From Pedobacter panaciterrae (GTDB lineage Bacteria > Bacteroidota > Bacteroidia > Sphingobacteriales > Sphingobacteriaceae), in contig NZ_LGEL01000016.1 in the NCBI RefSeq assembly GCF_001636695.1, positions 1 to 64,000 on the forward strand: a stretch of 64,000 nucleotides of DNA, written 5' to 3'. Under the pieces are notes generated by a model. That model did no database searches, was not told the origin of the DNA, and worked only from the letters and a program-made list of their open reading frames with translations. Both the position numbers and the translations under genes were made by a program. Shown here piece by piece: positions 1 through 9,180 of the stretch; within the stretch, counting starts at the first letter, position 1, and each line of letters opens with the position of its first letter.

Positions 1-19
1 AGATGTGTATAAGAGACAG
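1..19 (+). other. Tn5/Nextera mosaic-end adapter remnant
   Basis: The first 19 bases, AGATGTGTATAAGAGACAG, are identical to the Tn5 mosaic end used in Nextera tagmentation libraries. The reading frame of the SusC-like gene runs cleanly up to base 20 and has no reason to continue into this sequence. It is best read as untrimmed library adapter at a contig end, not as genomic DNA or a natural transposon end. Confidence 0.93.
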
Positions 20-2692
20 GCTTGATGTAGCTAAATCTGGAAAAGAAACTAATTTATTACGATTTAAAGTCAAATTTAGATTAGTATTCCAACTGAAATT
101 TTTCGTTTTTATATTACTGGTATTTAACGAAAATTCCCATCCAGAATTTTGTGATATGGCATTAAAGTTCTGAGTATTACTACCAAAACCAGTAACTATT
201 GGTAACGCATAGTCTAGTAGTTGATTTGAAGATCGATTTCTATAATAGGTGGTGTTTAATAAAATCCGATCATTAAAAAAACCTACATCTAAACTCCCAG
301 ATAGCTTTCTTGTTTCTTCCCATTGCAAATAAGGATTAGTTAGGCGACTGGGCTCTAAACCTGTCGCGTTTTGATAAGGTATATCTGCACCGTAAACAGT
401 TTGATAAGCTGATAAATATTGATAATCCCCAATCTGATCATTACCAGTTGTACCATAGCTTGTTTTTAATTTACCAAAGCTTAAAAATGGCAAACCATCT
501 TTGATAAATTTTTCATTGGAGAAAATCCAGGCTCCAGCGACTGAGCCAAAATTATGAAAGAGGTTATCAGAACCAAATCGGGAGCTTCCATCACGGCGTG
601 CACTTAAATTCAAAATATATTTATCTTGTATATTATAATTTAAGCTCGTAAAAAGGGCATTGTATTTATACTGAGATGAACCTGATGCAATATCTTTAGA
701 GGTTGCAGAAGCAAGATCTTCCATTAATAAATCATTTGTAAATCCATAGGCGTTTATATTTAGCCTTCTTACCTCATTTTGTTGGAAAGTACTCCCAATT
801 AAAAAGTTTAATGTCCCTTTCCAGAAGGACTGAATATAATTTATTTGAGGCTCAATGACCCAGCTATTAGCGTTATTGGCTACCACATTAGTTTCTCTTT
901 TTTGCCCTGCTCGCTGTTCAGGCCGGTAATAACTAAGAGGAATCAGTTGAATCTCATCGTCTTGATAGTTAGTATATCCTAATGTACTCTTGATAGTTAA
1001 CGACGGTAGAATTTGGTAACTCAGCAAAGCGCTTGTTAGTAAATTTGTCGTTTTCATTTTTAATGTCTTATTCAAATAGGATACTGGATTAGTCCATGTT
1101 GAATTTCCATTTGCTAAGGGCGCCCAGTTTAACGTACCATCAGCATTATACAGTGCAGGTGCATTTGGGGCAAGTCGTACAGCATATTGTGTAATGTCTT
1201 GGGAATTTATATGATTGTTATCAATCATATAATTGCCGGAAAGCTGTGCTTTAAATTTCTGATTTGGTGAAGCATTGTTAATGCTAAAATGTAAAGACCC
1301 CTTTTTATCACTCAAATCACCTGGCAGTACCGTAGTTTGCCTATTGTAACCACCTCCAATTAAAAACTGGGTATTTGAGTTCCCCCCAGAAATTCCAGCG
1401 TTCATATTGGTATATTGAGCAATACCTCCAACTAATTCTTTTTGCCAATCGCTTTTTCGGTTTTGTTCATAAACGGTTAGATCATAATTAGAACTAACTG
1501 GGGTGGTGGTACTTGTTGGAACTACCTTTCCGTCATTCTTAAATGCCTCTTTACGCATTTCCAAATATTCTGAAGTAGATAGCACATCTAGTTTTCTGGG
1601 TACTTGACCATAGCCCTGCTGGAGATTTATATCTATTCTGGTTTGACCGGCTTTGCCCTTTTTTGTTGTTATTAATACAGCACCAGCTGCAGCACGGCTT
1701 CCGTAAATAGAAGTTGCATCAGCATCCTTCAATAAATCAATACTTTCTATGTCAGCGGGATTTATGAAACTAAGTGGACTTCCATTCCCTGCACCTCCAT
1801 TTGCGACGGATTGCGAGTTATTTCCTGAAGAACCCAATATATAGGCTAAATTTGCTGGTAGTCGGGGTGAAATTGGAACTCCATCAATCACAAACAGAGG
1901 ATCACTTCCTTTTGCTAGGCTATTTTGTCCTTGAATACGTATAGTAACACCAGAGTTTGCATAGCCTGTTGCTTGCTCAATAATTACCCCTGGAATTCGT
2001 CCCTGCAATGTAAGTAAGGGGTTGGTTACAGGTTGTTTCTCTATATCTATAGCTTTTATTGTACCAATATTACTTGTACTTAGTCGCCGTGAATTACTAG
2101 AATAAGCTTGAATCTGCACCTCATCCAATTTCGAATCACTCAGCTCCAGTACTACATCACCTAGCTCCTTTGAAGCAAGTACGTCCTTGGCTACATACCC
2201 AATATAAGAAATCATTAACACAGCATCTTCCTCAACTTTCTCTAAATAAAACTCACCTTTTGGATTAGTGCTTACACTCTTCCCACTAGACTTTATCCTC
2301 ACTGTCGCGCCCGGCAAGGCCTTCCCCTCAGCATCCACCACACGGCCAGTAACATCAATAGCAGTAAGGGTGGCAACCACCCTCTCCAGAAAGGTGGGCC
2401 TTTTTTTAGTTACTACAACAGCTTTATCCTTTATAGTATATTCCAGTGGCTGGCCTTCAAATATTTTATCTAATACAATGGATAATTCCTCATTATTAAC
2501 ATTAATGCTTACCAGCTTAGCTTTAGAAAGCAGCTCAATGTTTACCAGAAAATCAACTCCACTTTGCTTGTTGATCTTTTCGAAAATGCTTACCAGGCTT
2601 GCTTCCTTTTCGTTCAGGGTAATTTTCTGAGCAAATGTTGATGCACTTACTTGCATCAAAAACGCAGTCATAAGTATTAGCAGAATTTTCAT
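20..2692 (-). CDS. SusC/RagA-family TonB-linked outer membrane receptor, C-terminus missing
   Basis: About 891 codons are visible; the 3' end is lost at the adapter junction. The protein starts with a signal peptide (residues 1-22, ending STFAQ). Next come an STN (secretin/TonB short N-terminal) domain at about 23-95, a carboxypeptidase-regulatory-like domain at about 113-185 (VTGRVVDAEGKALPGATV), a TonB-box-like stretch near 189-198 and a plug domain with the family motif GSRAAAGAVLITTKKGKAG. The rest is SusC barrel sequence, ending in NRNKLVSFPDLATS at base 20. I saw no stop, and the frame is consistent at both ends. Receptors with STN domains talk to FecR anti-sigma factors, and one lies directly upstream. 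A SusD partner would be expected beyond the left edge. The substrate (glycan or other) cannot be told. Confidence 0.92.
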
Positions 2693-2820
2693 AACCCTCA
2701 GAAATTGTTTGGTATAGCCCGGTTGCCTACACCATAATCTTGTGTAAATTTTGTACATTTGGTTGTTCGGTTTTAGTTGATTAATTGTTACATGCAATAG
2801 ATTGGTAAATCAGAACTTTA

Positions 2821-2858
2821 GATCAGAAGTGTCTCCAGCACTTCTGGTCTTTCTTTTT
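2821..2858 (+). terminator. Hairpin followed by T-rich run between fecR and susC
   Basis: Arms CAGAAGTG (2824-2831) and CACTTCTG (2839-2846), extendable by three pairs including one wobble, are followed on the plus strand by a T-rich run. As drawn it would stop plus-strand transcripts. In the direction of the fecR-susC operon it lacks a T-run, so a role there is uncertain; it could instead be an attenuating or mRNA-stabilising hairpin. Confidence 0.3.
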
Positions 2859-2898
2859 TACCATGGTTTATTTCACAAGGGGATGATTATGATTGGTA

Positions 2899-4197
2899 TT
2901 ATTCTTCTACGTACACCTTCCTCCCTTCTATTCTAAATTTCGCTCCTCCGGTTAATGCTATCATTTCCAGTACAGACGAAAGCTTACGTTTCCTTTCTAT
3001 TATTCCACTCATTACCATTGTCGGTTTTTTACCTTCGTAAACTATTTCTACGTCGTACCAATACGCCAGTCTGTTTAATATGGATTCAAGCTTTTCGTTT
3101 CTAAATAAGAAGTTGCCATTTTTCCAGGCGGTTGCTACTTCTACATCAACAGGAATGATTTTGAGGAATTGAGTAGTTACAACAGATTGTTCGCCGGGCT
3201 TGAGGATGGCGCTTTGGCCCTTGTCTCGAACTTTCTCGTCATCTCGACTATAGGAGAGATCTCTTGAATTAGCACGACCAAGAGATCCCTCGGTTCCTCG
3301 GGATGACGGAGCAGATTGGTACGACGTAATCTTAACACTCCCCTCCACCAAAGTGGTTTTGGTTTCCTGTTCATAGGCGTAGCTGTTAATGTTAAAGTGT
3401 GTACCTAATACCTCTACCAGCTGTTTGTCTGTTTGCACTATAAAAGGATGGGCTTTATCTTTAGCTACCTCAAAGTAGGCCTCGCCGCTTAGTTCAACTT
3501 TTCGATTACCTAATCCTTGAAAAGTTGATGGGAATTTAAGAGCAGAAGCAGCGTTTAGCCATACCTTGGTGCCATCCGGCAATGTGATTTGATAAGTTCC
3601 TCCGCGGGGGGTAGCAACACTCGTCATCCCGACCTTTACGTCATCTCGACCCCCGGGGAGAGATCCCTTGCCTGTGCTATTCAAGGGATCTCTCCTGTGG
3701 TCGAGATGACGGGCATCGCCCGTCCCCACCGCACTACCATCGTTATACTTCAAACTGGCAGCATCTATAATAACCCCTGTCTTTGCATCGCTAAGTTGTA
3801 TAGTTGACCCATCTGCAAGGGTTATAGTTGCGGTGTTTTTGCCTGGAGCTATATCGTTAGCATAGTTCAAGAGATCTCTCCTGTCGTCGAGATGACGACC
3901 ACTTTCGGGATGACGGGGTGCATAGTAGGATGCATAAAAGAAAACACCTAAGCCAGCAACTAATAGAACAGCTGCTGCCGCGGCAATGCGCGGCCAAAGC
4001 TTATAAACACGAGGCTGTACTTTACTTTCTAAAGGCAGCTGGTTCCAAATGGCATATCCAATTTCATCAATTCGGTTCTCGTTTAGCTGAACCTCATCTT
4101 TCAATTGGTAATACCACCTTTCAACAACTGCCTTTTCAGCGGGCGTACAAAGTCCCTTTCTGTATTTATCAAGTAATGTCTTAGCGTCTTTTTCCAT
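2899..4197 (-). CDS. FecR-family anti-sigma factor with three repeat-encoded insertions
   Basis: A single-pass inner-membrane anti-sigma factor. It has an N-terminal cytoplasmic region (1-70), a membrane helix at about 71-90, a periplasmic FecR domain (LPDGTKVWLNAASALKFP, then VELSGEAYFEV) and a C-terminal DUF4974 domain (about 357-430). FecR proteins relay ligand binding by the STN domain of a TonB receptor to an ECF sigma factor, and the susC gene follows 206 bp downstream. At 432 residues it is about 85 longer than usual. The excess sits at residues about 94-111, 160-193 and 297-330, each encoded by a palindromic repeat, with peptides such as RHLDDRRDLLN. The reading frame is kept throughout. 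No sigma gene precedes it, unlike the common sigma-fecR-susC order. Confidence 0.9.
   Translation of the reverse strand: MEKDAKTLLDKYRKGLCTPAEKAVVERWYYQLKDEVQLNENRIDEIGYAIWNQLPLESKVQPRVYKLWPRIAAAAAVLLVAGLGVFFYASYYAPRHPESGRHLDDRRDLLNYANDIAPGKNTATITLADGSTIQLSDAKTGVIIDAASLKYNDGSAVGTGDARHLDHRRDPLNSTGKGSLPGGRDDVKVGMTSVATPRGGTYQITLPDGTKVWLNAASALKFPSTFQGLGNRKVELSGEAYFEVAKDKAHPFIVQTDKQLVEVLGTHFNINSYAYEQETKTTLVEGSVKITSYQSAPSSRGTEGSLGRANSRDLSYSRDDEKVRDKGQSAILKPGEQSVVTTQFLKIIPVDVEVATAWKNGNFLFRNEKLESILNRLAYWYDVEIVYEGKKPTMVMSGIIERKRKLSSVLEMIALTGGAKFRIEGRKVYVEE
3237..3308. repeat. Palindromic element copy 1, inside fecR
   Basis: A 72-bp element with left arm beginning CGTCATCTCGACTATAGGAG (type A) and right arm ending CCTCGGTTCCTCGGGATGACG read outwards (type B). 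The inner parts GAGATCTCTTG and CAAGAGATCCC pair. With flanks it codes for FecR residues about 297-330 without breaking the frame. Confidence 0.85.
3639..3711. repeat. Palindromic element copy 2, inside fecR
   Basis: A 73-bp A-A type element: CGTCATCTCGACC at the left and GGTCGAGATGACG at the right, with GGGAGAGATCCCTTG and CAAGGGATCTCTCC between. A loose extra end motif CGTCATCCCGAC lies just outside at 3622-3633. It lies within fecR and encodes residues about 160-193 in frame. Confidence 0.85.
3866..3897. repeat. Half palindromic element (copy 3), inside fecR
   Basis: Only one arm is present: TTCAAGAGATCTCTCC followed by TGTCGTCGAGATGACG. A degenerate extra end motif CGGGATGACGG lies at 3906-3915. 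It encodes the RHLDDRRDLLN segment of FecR (residues about 94-111), directly after the membrane helix. Confidence 0.8.
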
Positions 4198-4326
4198 TGC
4201 TTACAAAGAGGTTTATATTCCCTCATATATAACCAATACGGCTAACCAAGACCTAACAGGTAGATGAAAATGAAAAAAAACTGGCATTTATAGCATGTTG
4301 TGATTTTATAGACCGGCAATAGACAA

Positions 4327-4475
4327 CTTTTATAAAGTTTAATTGGGCGCATTTCGTCATGCTGAATTTATTTCAGCATCCCGGACATGCTATTCAAAAC
4401 CTGCTTAAACGAGATGCTGAAATAAATTCAGCATGACGATCGGGTTAACAACCGCCTAGTCAAACTTTATAAAAG
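4327..4475. repeat. Nested double inverted repeat, second palindromic family
   Basis: The 402-bp gap between fecR and the next gene holds this element. The inner pair is a perfect 26-bp inverted repeat (4355-4380 and 4413-4438) beginning CGTCATGCTGAATTTATTTC. The outer pair is a perfect 14-bp inverted repeat, CTTTTATAAAGTTT (4327-4340) and its complement (4462-4475). The inner family shares only the end tetramer-like CGTCAT with the main repeat family. I see no gene in the rest of the gap. Confidence 0.8.
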
Positions 4476-4599
4476 GTGCACATTCAACCTATAAAAAGTG
4501 ACACATGTACAGCTTTTTGCCGCCCATGACGAGGATACAGCCAATACATTTTATAGGCATTTTCGAGTAACAAAAAAATCAATTAACTTAGTATAAGTC

Positions 4600-4962
4600 A
4601 TGAACAACACCAACATACACAATGAGCGTATGGCAAACCTAACTTTTGCCTCCGTTTATCCTATGTATCTCGCAAAAGTGGAGAAAAAGGGCAGAACAAA
4701 AGAAGAATTGCATCAGGTTATAGAATGGTTAACCGGCTTCGATAGCAAGAAACAAAAAGATCTTATTGAAAAAAAAGTAACTTTTGAAACATTCTTTCAA
4801 CAGGCTACACTAAATCCAAATGCGACTCTCATCACCGGATTAATCTGTGGGTATCGCATAGAGGAAATCGAGAATCCACTAACTAAACAGGTTCGGTATT
4901 TGGATAAGCTGGTAGATGAGCTGGCAAAGGGAAAGAAAATGGAAAAGATATTACGAGGTTAG
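4600..4962 (+). CDS. DUF2200 family protein
   Basis: A small soluble protein of 120 residues with no signal peptide. It matches the DUF2200 pattern from memory: FASVYPMYLAKVEKKGRTKEE near residues 16-36, an EWLTGFD segment, then NPNATLITGLICGYRIEEIE and the C-terminal RYLDKLVDELAKGKKMEKIL. The family has no established function that I know of; members are short, conserved and widespread in bacteria. The first in-frame ATG is used; a second ATG at codon 11 (MANLTFASVYP) would also leave the whole domain intact. It is followed 6 bp later by the broken paiB-like gene and may be co-transcribed with it. Confidence 0.8.
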   Translation: MNNTNIHNERMANLTFASVYPMYLAKVEKKGRTKEELHQVIEWLTGFDSKKQKDLIEKKVTFETFFQQATLNPNATLITGLICGYRIEEIENPLTKQVRYLDKLVDELAKGKKMEKILRG

Positions 4963-4968
4963 TAATTT

Positions 4969-5345
4969 ATGTATGTACCAAATCAATTTCAGTTTAAAGA
5001 CGAAGCAGAAAAGATTGCTTTCATCAAGCAATACAGTTTTGCCACAATCATCAACGTAAACAACAATTTACCTGTCGCTACTCAGTTACCCTTTTTTATA
5101 GACGACAGCGAGGATCAATTGATATTAAGTTCTCATTTTGCATTAGCCAATAAACAAGCTCAATATCTTGAAGAAAATACATCTCTGGTTATATTCTCTG
5201 ACCACATGCTTATATTTCACCTTCACATTACGACAAGTTAGAAAGCGTACCTACATGGGATTACATTGCGGTACATGCTTATGGAAAAGCTAAAATCATT
5301 GAAGACGAAGCTGGTAAAATGAAAGTTTTGGAAAATATGCTATAG
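4969..5345 (+). pseudogene. PaiB-like FMN-binding regulator, frameshifted and truncated
   Basis: The N-terminus (MYVPNQFQFKDEAEKIAF, then ATQLPFFIDD) is that of PaiB/FMN-binding split-barrel regulators. The family motif VIFSGPHAYISPS is broken: frame 1 reads VIFS then DHMLIFHLHITTS and stops at 5241. The next frame, from about base 5200, gives PHAYISPSHYDKLESVPTWD and runs to a TAG at 5345. One missing base near 5200 explains this. Even when repaired the product is only about 125 residues against roughly 200 for the family, so the C-terminal half is also gone. A sequencing error could explain the shift but not the truncation. Confidence 0.85.
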
Positions 5346-5433
5346 CCGCTCATCATTTTATAATTCCATTCATCACAATTTACTGGGCATACTTATTTTT
5401 ATTGGTGATCTTTAAACCATAAAGATTAATACT

Positions 5434-6840
5434 ATGAAAAGAATAATTTCGCTCTTAGTCTGCTTAACATTTAGCAGCATATTGTATGCCCAGGAACCGC
5501 TAGGCACCTGGTATGGTAATTTAGATGTTCAGGGTACAAAACTGAGCCTCATATTTCATCTCACCAAAACAGGCGACAACTATAGCAGCACCATGGATAG
5601 TCCACAACAAAAAGCAATGGGCATACCGATGGGTAAAACGACCTACATAAACAGGAAACTAATTATCGAAGCTCCTAACATGGGTATAAAATATACTGCA
5701 ACCTTTTTGCCTGAACAGCAGAAAATAACCGGGACTTTTGAGCAAGGCGGACTAAGCATTCCTCTGGTACTTAATTCAAAACCAGACAAATCCACAATAA
5801 CAAAACTTCCTGTCAGACCCCAGGATCCTAAAGATTTCCCTTACAAACAAGAGGAAGTTAGCTTTAGCAATAATAAAGGAGGCGATACATTGGCCGGAAC
5901 ATTAACAATACCTGCAGATGGCAAAGCATCGAAAATTGTGGTATTGATTACGGGTTCAGGACCTCAAAATAGAAATGAAGAATTATTGAACCATCGTCCA
6001 TTTTTGGTGCTTAGCGACTGGTTAACGCGTAATGGAATCGCGGTGCTGCGCTACGATGACCGGGGTATCGGTAAGTCTACGGGAAACTTTAATACCGCTA
6101 CATCAGCTGATTTTGCTGATGATGCAGAAGCCGCAGTAAGCTACATTGCTTCAAGGCCCGACTTAAAAAAATTATCTGTCGGATTAATTGGTCACAGCGA
6201 GGGTGGTATGATTGCACCGATGGTTGCCTCCAGAAATAAATCAGTTAAATTCATTGTACTGATGGCGGGTCCGGGAATACCGATAGCTCAACTGATGATT
6301 CAACAAAATAAAGATGTAGCTAAGCTTACAGGCGTTCCAGATGCGGCCATCGCTAAGTCAACAAAAACCAATGCTAAACTTTACGCTGCAATAACTCAAT
6401 ACAAAACCTTTCCTTCTGCCATCTATAATGAAAAAATAGATAGCATAGTACGCAGTGAAATCAGCTTAATCCCGGTTTCAGAACTTCAGGGAAAAACTGT
6501 TGATGAACTTGTACTGGGTATTACAAGCTCATTAAAAACTCCCTGGATGAGGTATTTCATTTCTTTTGATCCTACAGCTTATTTAACTAAAGTTAAATGC
6601 CCGGTACTGGCGCTAAATGGTAGTCTGGATAGCCAGGTGGCCTCTGATCCTAACCTGACTGGAATTAAGAATTCTCTTCAGAAAGCGGGTAACAAGAAAT
6701 TTGAAATTGTACCTATGCAAGGATTAAATCACCTGTTTCAAAAAGCAAAAACAGGCTCACCAAATGAGTATGAGCAGATCGGGGAAACGATCAATCCTCT
6801 CGCTCTGGAAAAGATAACGAACTGGATAAAAAGCACATGA
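5434..6840 (+). CDS. Exported alpha/beta hydrolase (S33/S9-like serine hydrolase)
   Basis: A signal peptide (1-20, ending LYAQ) is followed by a beta-rich N-terminal domain (about 21-130) resembling lipocalin-like domains found in front of such hydrolases, then an alpha/beta hydrolase domain. The nucleophile elbow GHSEGG places the serine at 255. The likely acid is Asp399 (LNGSLDSQ) and the histidine His433 (GLNHLF). The family contains periplasmic esterases and peptidases; the substrate is unknown. Its stop overlaps the start of the LytS-like kinase gene by ATGA, so the three genes 5434-8595 are probably one operon and the kinase pair may sense a state linked to this enzyme. Confidence 0.85.
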   Translation: MKRIISLLVCLTFSSILYAQEPLGTWYGNLDVQGTKLSLIFHLTKTGDNYSSTMDSPQQKAMGIPMGKTTYINRKLIIEAPNMGIKYTATFLPEQQKITGTFEQGGLSIPLVLNSKPDKSTITKLPVRPQDPKDFPYKQEEVSFSNNKGGDTLAGTLTIPADGKASKIVVLITGSGPQNRNEELLNHRPFLVLSDWLTRNGIAVLRYDDRGIGKSTGNFNTATSADFADDAEAAVSYIASRPDLKKLSVGLIGHSEGGMIAPMVASRNKSVKFIVLMAGPGIPIAQLMIQQNKDVAKLTGVPDAAIAKSTKTNAKLYAAITQYKTFPSAIYNEKIDSIVRSEISLIPVSELQGKTVDELVLGITSSLKTPWMRYFISFDPTAYLTKVKCPVLALNGSLDSQVASDPNLTGIKNSLQKAGNKKFEIVPMQGLNHLFQKAKTGSPNEYEQIGETINPLALEKITNWIKST

Positions 6841-7874
6841 TAGAAAACATTAAGCGAACATGGTTCTGGCCAATCCAACTGGCCAGCTGGTCTCTTGTCG
6901 CTCTGATTAATTTTGCAGTTCAGTATAGTGTGGGCATTGCGCCCGTTTTTCTGTATATGAATATAATTGGAATGGCAGGAGGTGGATTATTAACCACCAC
7001 AACCTATCGCTACTATCTAAGAAAGAAAAATTACAAATTCAACCTTGAAGCTGGCAGGTTTATTGGCTTTCTATTGTTATGTACGCTAATTCAGGCCATA
7101 TGCTGGCTTATTTTTGTCATCATTATTTCTTTACCCTTTCAACAAAAATATGCTTTAGAAATACCTACCCTAATTCCTAATATTGCTCCTTTTTTTATAC
7201 TGGCGCTGGTTTGGAATGTGATCTATTTAGGCTATCATTTGTTAAGGCGCTATCACAGAACTGAAGTTGAGCGCTGGAAGTTGGAATCCGCTATACAAAA
7301 AGCTCAATTGGGAGCCTTAAAAGCCCAGATTAATCCGCATTTTATGTTCAATGCCCTGAACAACATCAGGGCACTGATTCTGGAAAATCCGATACAGGCA
7401 CGCGATATGATTACCCGGTTCTCAGAACTTTTCCGATATGCCCTGCAGCATTCCGAAGACAAAGAAGCACCCGCATCTGCTGAACTGGCTATCCTCAACC
7501 AATACCTGGAACTATTAAAAATACAGTATGAAGATAAATTACGCTATACCATTGATGTCGACGAAAGCTTATTAAACGAACTCATACCACCAATGATATT
7601 TCAATTATTGGTCGAAAATGCAGTTAAACATGGTATTGGTTTAAGTAGCCAGGGTGGCGAGATCAATATTTGCCTTAAAAGGATTGAAAAACAACTGATA
7701 CTCTCTGTCAGAAATACAGGAAAATTACAGCAGCGCGATAATCTGGAAGAAAGCCTCGGCATAGGTCTCAACAATATAAAAGAACGATTAAAGCTTTTAT
7801 ATGCGGATAAAGCAAATTTGATCATCGAAGAAGATGCTAACTTTGTAACTGTAACCATCAGCTTAGAGAAATAA
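6837..7874 (+). CDS. LytS/YehU-type sensor histidine kinase
   Basis: A membrane sensor with four predicted transmembrane helices (about 12-30, 36-58, 76-100 and 112-135) and no large extracellular domain. A coiled linker leads to the His_kinase domain, with the phospho-acceptor His168 in the motif AQINPHFMFNALNNI. An HATPase domain follows, with LVENAVKHG (N box) and GIGLNNIKERL near the C-terminus. This is the standard Bacteroidetes LytS architecture. The start overlaps the preceding hydrolase stop, and the partner regulator starts one base after the stop. The stimulus is unknown. Confidence 0.92.
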   Translation: MIENIKRTWFWPIQLASWSLVALINFAVQYSVGIAPVFLYMNIIGMAGGGLLTTTTYRYYLRKKNYKFNLEAGRFIGFLLLCTLIQAICWLIFVIIISLPFQQKYALEIPTLIPNIAPFFILALVWNVIYLGYHLLRRYHRTEVERWKLESAIQKAQLGALKAQINPHFMFNALNNIRALILENPIQARDMITRFSELFRYALQHSEDKEAPASAELAILNQYLELLKIQYEDKLRYTIDVDESLLNELIPPMIFQLLVENAVKHGIGLSSQGGEINICLKRIEKQLILSVRNTGKLQQRDNLEESLGIGLNNIKERLKLLYADKANLIIEEDANFVTVTISLEK

Positions 7875-7875
7875 C

Positions 7876-8595
7876 ATGATCAATGCCATTATTGTAGAAG
7901 ACTCCCGGCTTGCACGTAAAGAGCTGAAAGAATTGTTAAAGGCCCATCCGCAGATACAAATAATAGCAGAGGCAGATTCGGCCGAGCAGGCCATATTACT
8001 CCTGAACAGGGAGCAGCCTGATCTGCTTTTTCTGGATATACATTTGCCCGGAAAAAATGGATTTGAGATTTTAGAAGAACTTGATCGGATACCTTTAGTC
8101 ATTTTCACAACCGCGTTTGACCAGTATGCCTTGCAGGCTTTTGAATACAACACCATTGATTACCTGCTCAAGCCTGTTGTACCCGAACAGCTGGAACGGG
8201 CAATTTCTAAAGTTGAAGCAAATCTGGAAAAACAGGGAGAGCATTCAAAATCGAAAAAAATGTCTTTAACAGACCGCATTTTTGTTAAGGATGGAAATAA
8301 ATGCTGGTTTGTTACGCTCGGAGATATCAGACTCTTTGAATCAAAAGGAAATTATACACAAATCCATTTTGACGATCAAAGACCTTTGATGTTAAAATCC
8401 CTGCAACAAATAGATCTGTTATTAGACCAACTACAATTTATACGCATTAACAGACAACAAATAGTTAATACCAAATTTATAAGTAATGTTGAAGAACGAT
8501 TTGGTGGTCGGTTAAAACTTAGCCTAAGCACCGGAGAAGTACTGGAAGTTTCACGTAGACAGGCAAATCGCATTAAGCTGATCTTTAGCCTCTGA
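7876..8595 (+). CDS. LytTR-family response regulator
   Basis: A CheY-like receiver (1-120) with acidic pocket Glu8-Asp9 and phospho-acceptor Asp54 (LLFLDIHLPG), and the conserved lysine in YLLKPV. A LytTR DNA-binding domain follows (about 135-236; IFVKDGNKCWFV, ESKGNYTQIHF, FIRINRQQIVN). Such regulators bind paired direct repeats upstream of their targets, which often include neighbouring membrane or exported proteins. It pairs with the kinase just upstream. Confidence 0.94.
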   Translation: MINAIIVEDSRLARKELKELLKAHPQIQIIAEADSAEQAILLLNREQPDLLFLDIHLPGKNGFEILEELDRIPLVIFTTAFDQYALQAFEYNTIDYLLKPVVPEQLERAISKVEANLEKQGEHSKSKKMSLTDRIFVKDGNKCWFVTLGDIRLFESKGNYTQIHFDDQRPLMLKSLQQIDLLLDQLQFIRINRQQIVNTKFISNVEERFGGRLKLSLSTGEVLEVSRRQANRIKLIFSL

Positions 8596-8630
8596 TTAGT
8601 TTAAACTTCTCCACTTTCTTAACTGACAAA

Positions 8631-9059
8631 TTAACTGCAGTGATTAAGCCAATCAACTAACCTGTTAATCGCATTTTCAATTGATTTATTCGAAAAGCCT
8701 TGTTCAGCATCAACACCCCATACCATCGTAAAACGTTTTACAGAAAAGCTGTTCAGGTTTTCACAAACTGTATCGGTTCCAAATGCTTCATTCCTATGAA
8801 TCTGGAAAACAGGCTTTCCTTTACTGTCAATATTTACACGGGAATAGGCAATTACTTTTCCTTCTTTCTCTGCAATTCCAATAGGTAATCCAAAGTCAGA
8901 AGTAAGCCCTTTACCGGAACCATTTACATGTTTAACAGGCGCTAAACTATTCTGGTAAAGGCTCATAACTGATTTCAAATCTTCCAAATACACCTCTCGA
9001 AGTTTGATATTTTCTTTTTTTATTTCTGTTGACCCCATAACGTTAAACTTATTCCCCAA
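8631..9059 (-). CDS. Hypothetical protein
   Basis: A 142-residue protein with no signal peptide or membrane helix that I do not recognise. It starts MGNKFNVMGSTEIKKEN; translation could instead begin at the second Met (codon 8, base 9038). The segment IKLREVYLEDLKSVMSLYQNS resembles the opening of GNAT acetyltransferases, but the acetyl-CoA binding motif (R/Q-x-x-G-x-A) is absent, so I do not assign it. It runs tail to tail with the LytTR regulator gene. Confidence 0.5.
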   Translation of the reverse strand: MGNKFNVMGSTEIKKENIKLREVYLEDLKSVMSLYQNSLAPVKHVNGSGKGLTSDFGLPIGIAEKEGKVIAYSRVNIDSKGKPVFQIHRNEAFGTDTVCENLNSFSVKRFTMVWGVDAEQGFSNKSIENAINRLVDWLNHCS

Positions 9060-9180
9060 AATTAGGGAACAATCGCAAAGGGATACAGATACAAAAACGT
9101 AATTATTGAGCGATACAGATTATTTTATGTAATCCACTCGTCATGTTATTGCTAACAAGTCATTTTCCAGCTCGCGTCCT

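Noticed and set aside
1-19. Natural Tn5 end or insertion sequence
   Set aside because: Only the 19-bp mosaic end is present, at the exact contig edge, with no transposase or target duplication visible.
2268-2630. Plus-strand 120-codon frame opposite the susC N-terminus
   Set aside because: It lies wholly over the signal-STN-carboxypeptidase part of susC and shows no domain of its own.
3177-3807. Short frames with peptides such as RHPEEPRDLL and ISPVVEMTG over fecR
   Set aside because: They are translations of the palindromic elements in other frames; the FecR frame explains the DNA.
8631-9059. Acetyltransferase (GNAT) call for the hypothetical protein
   Set aside because: Only the opening resembles GNAT; the acetyl-CoA motif is missing.
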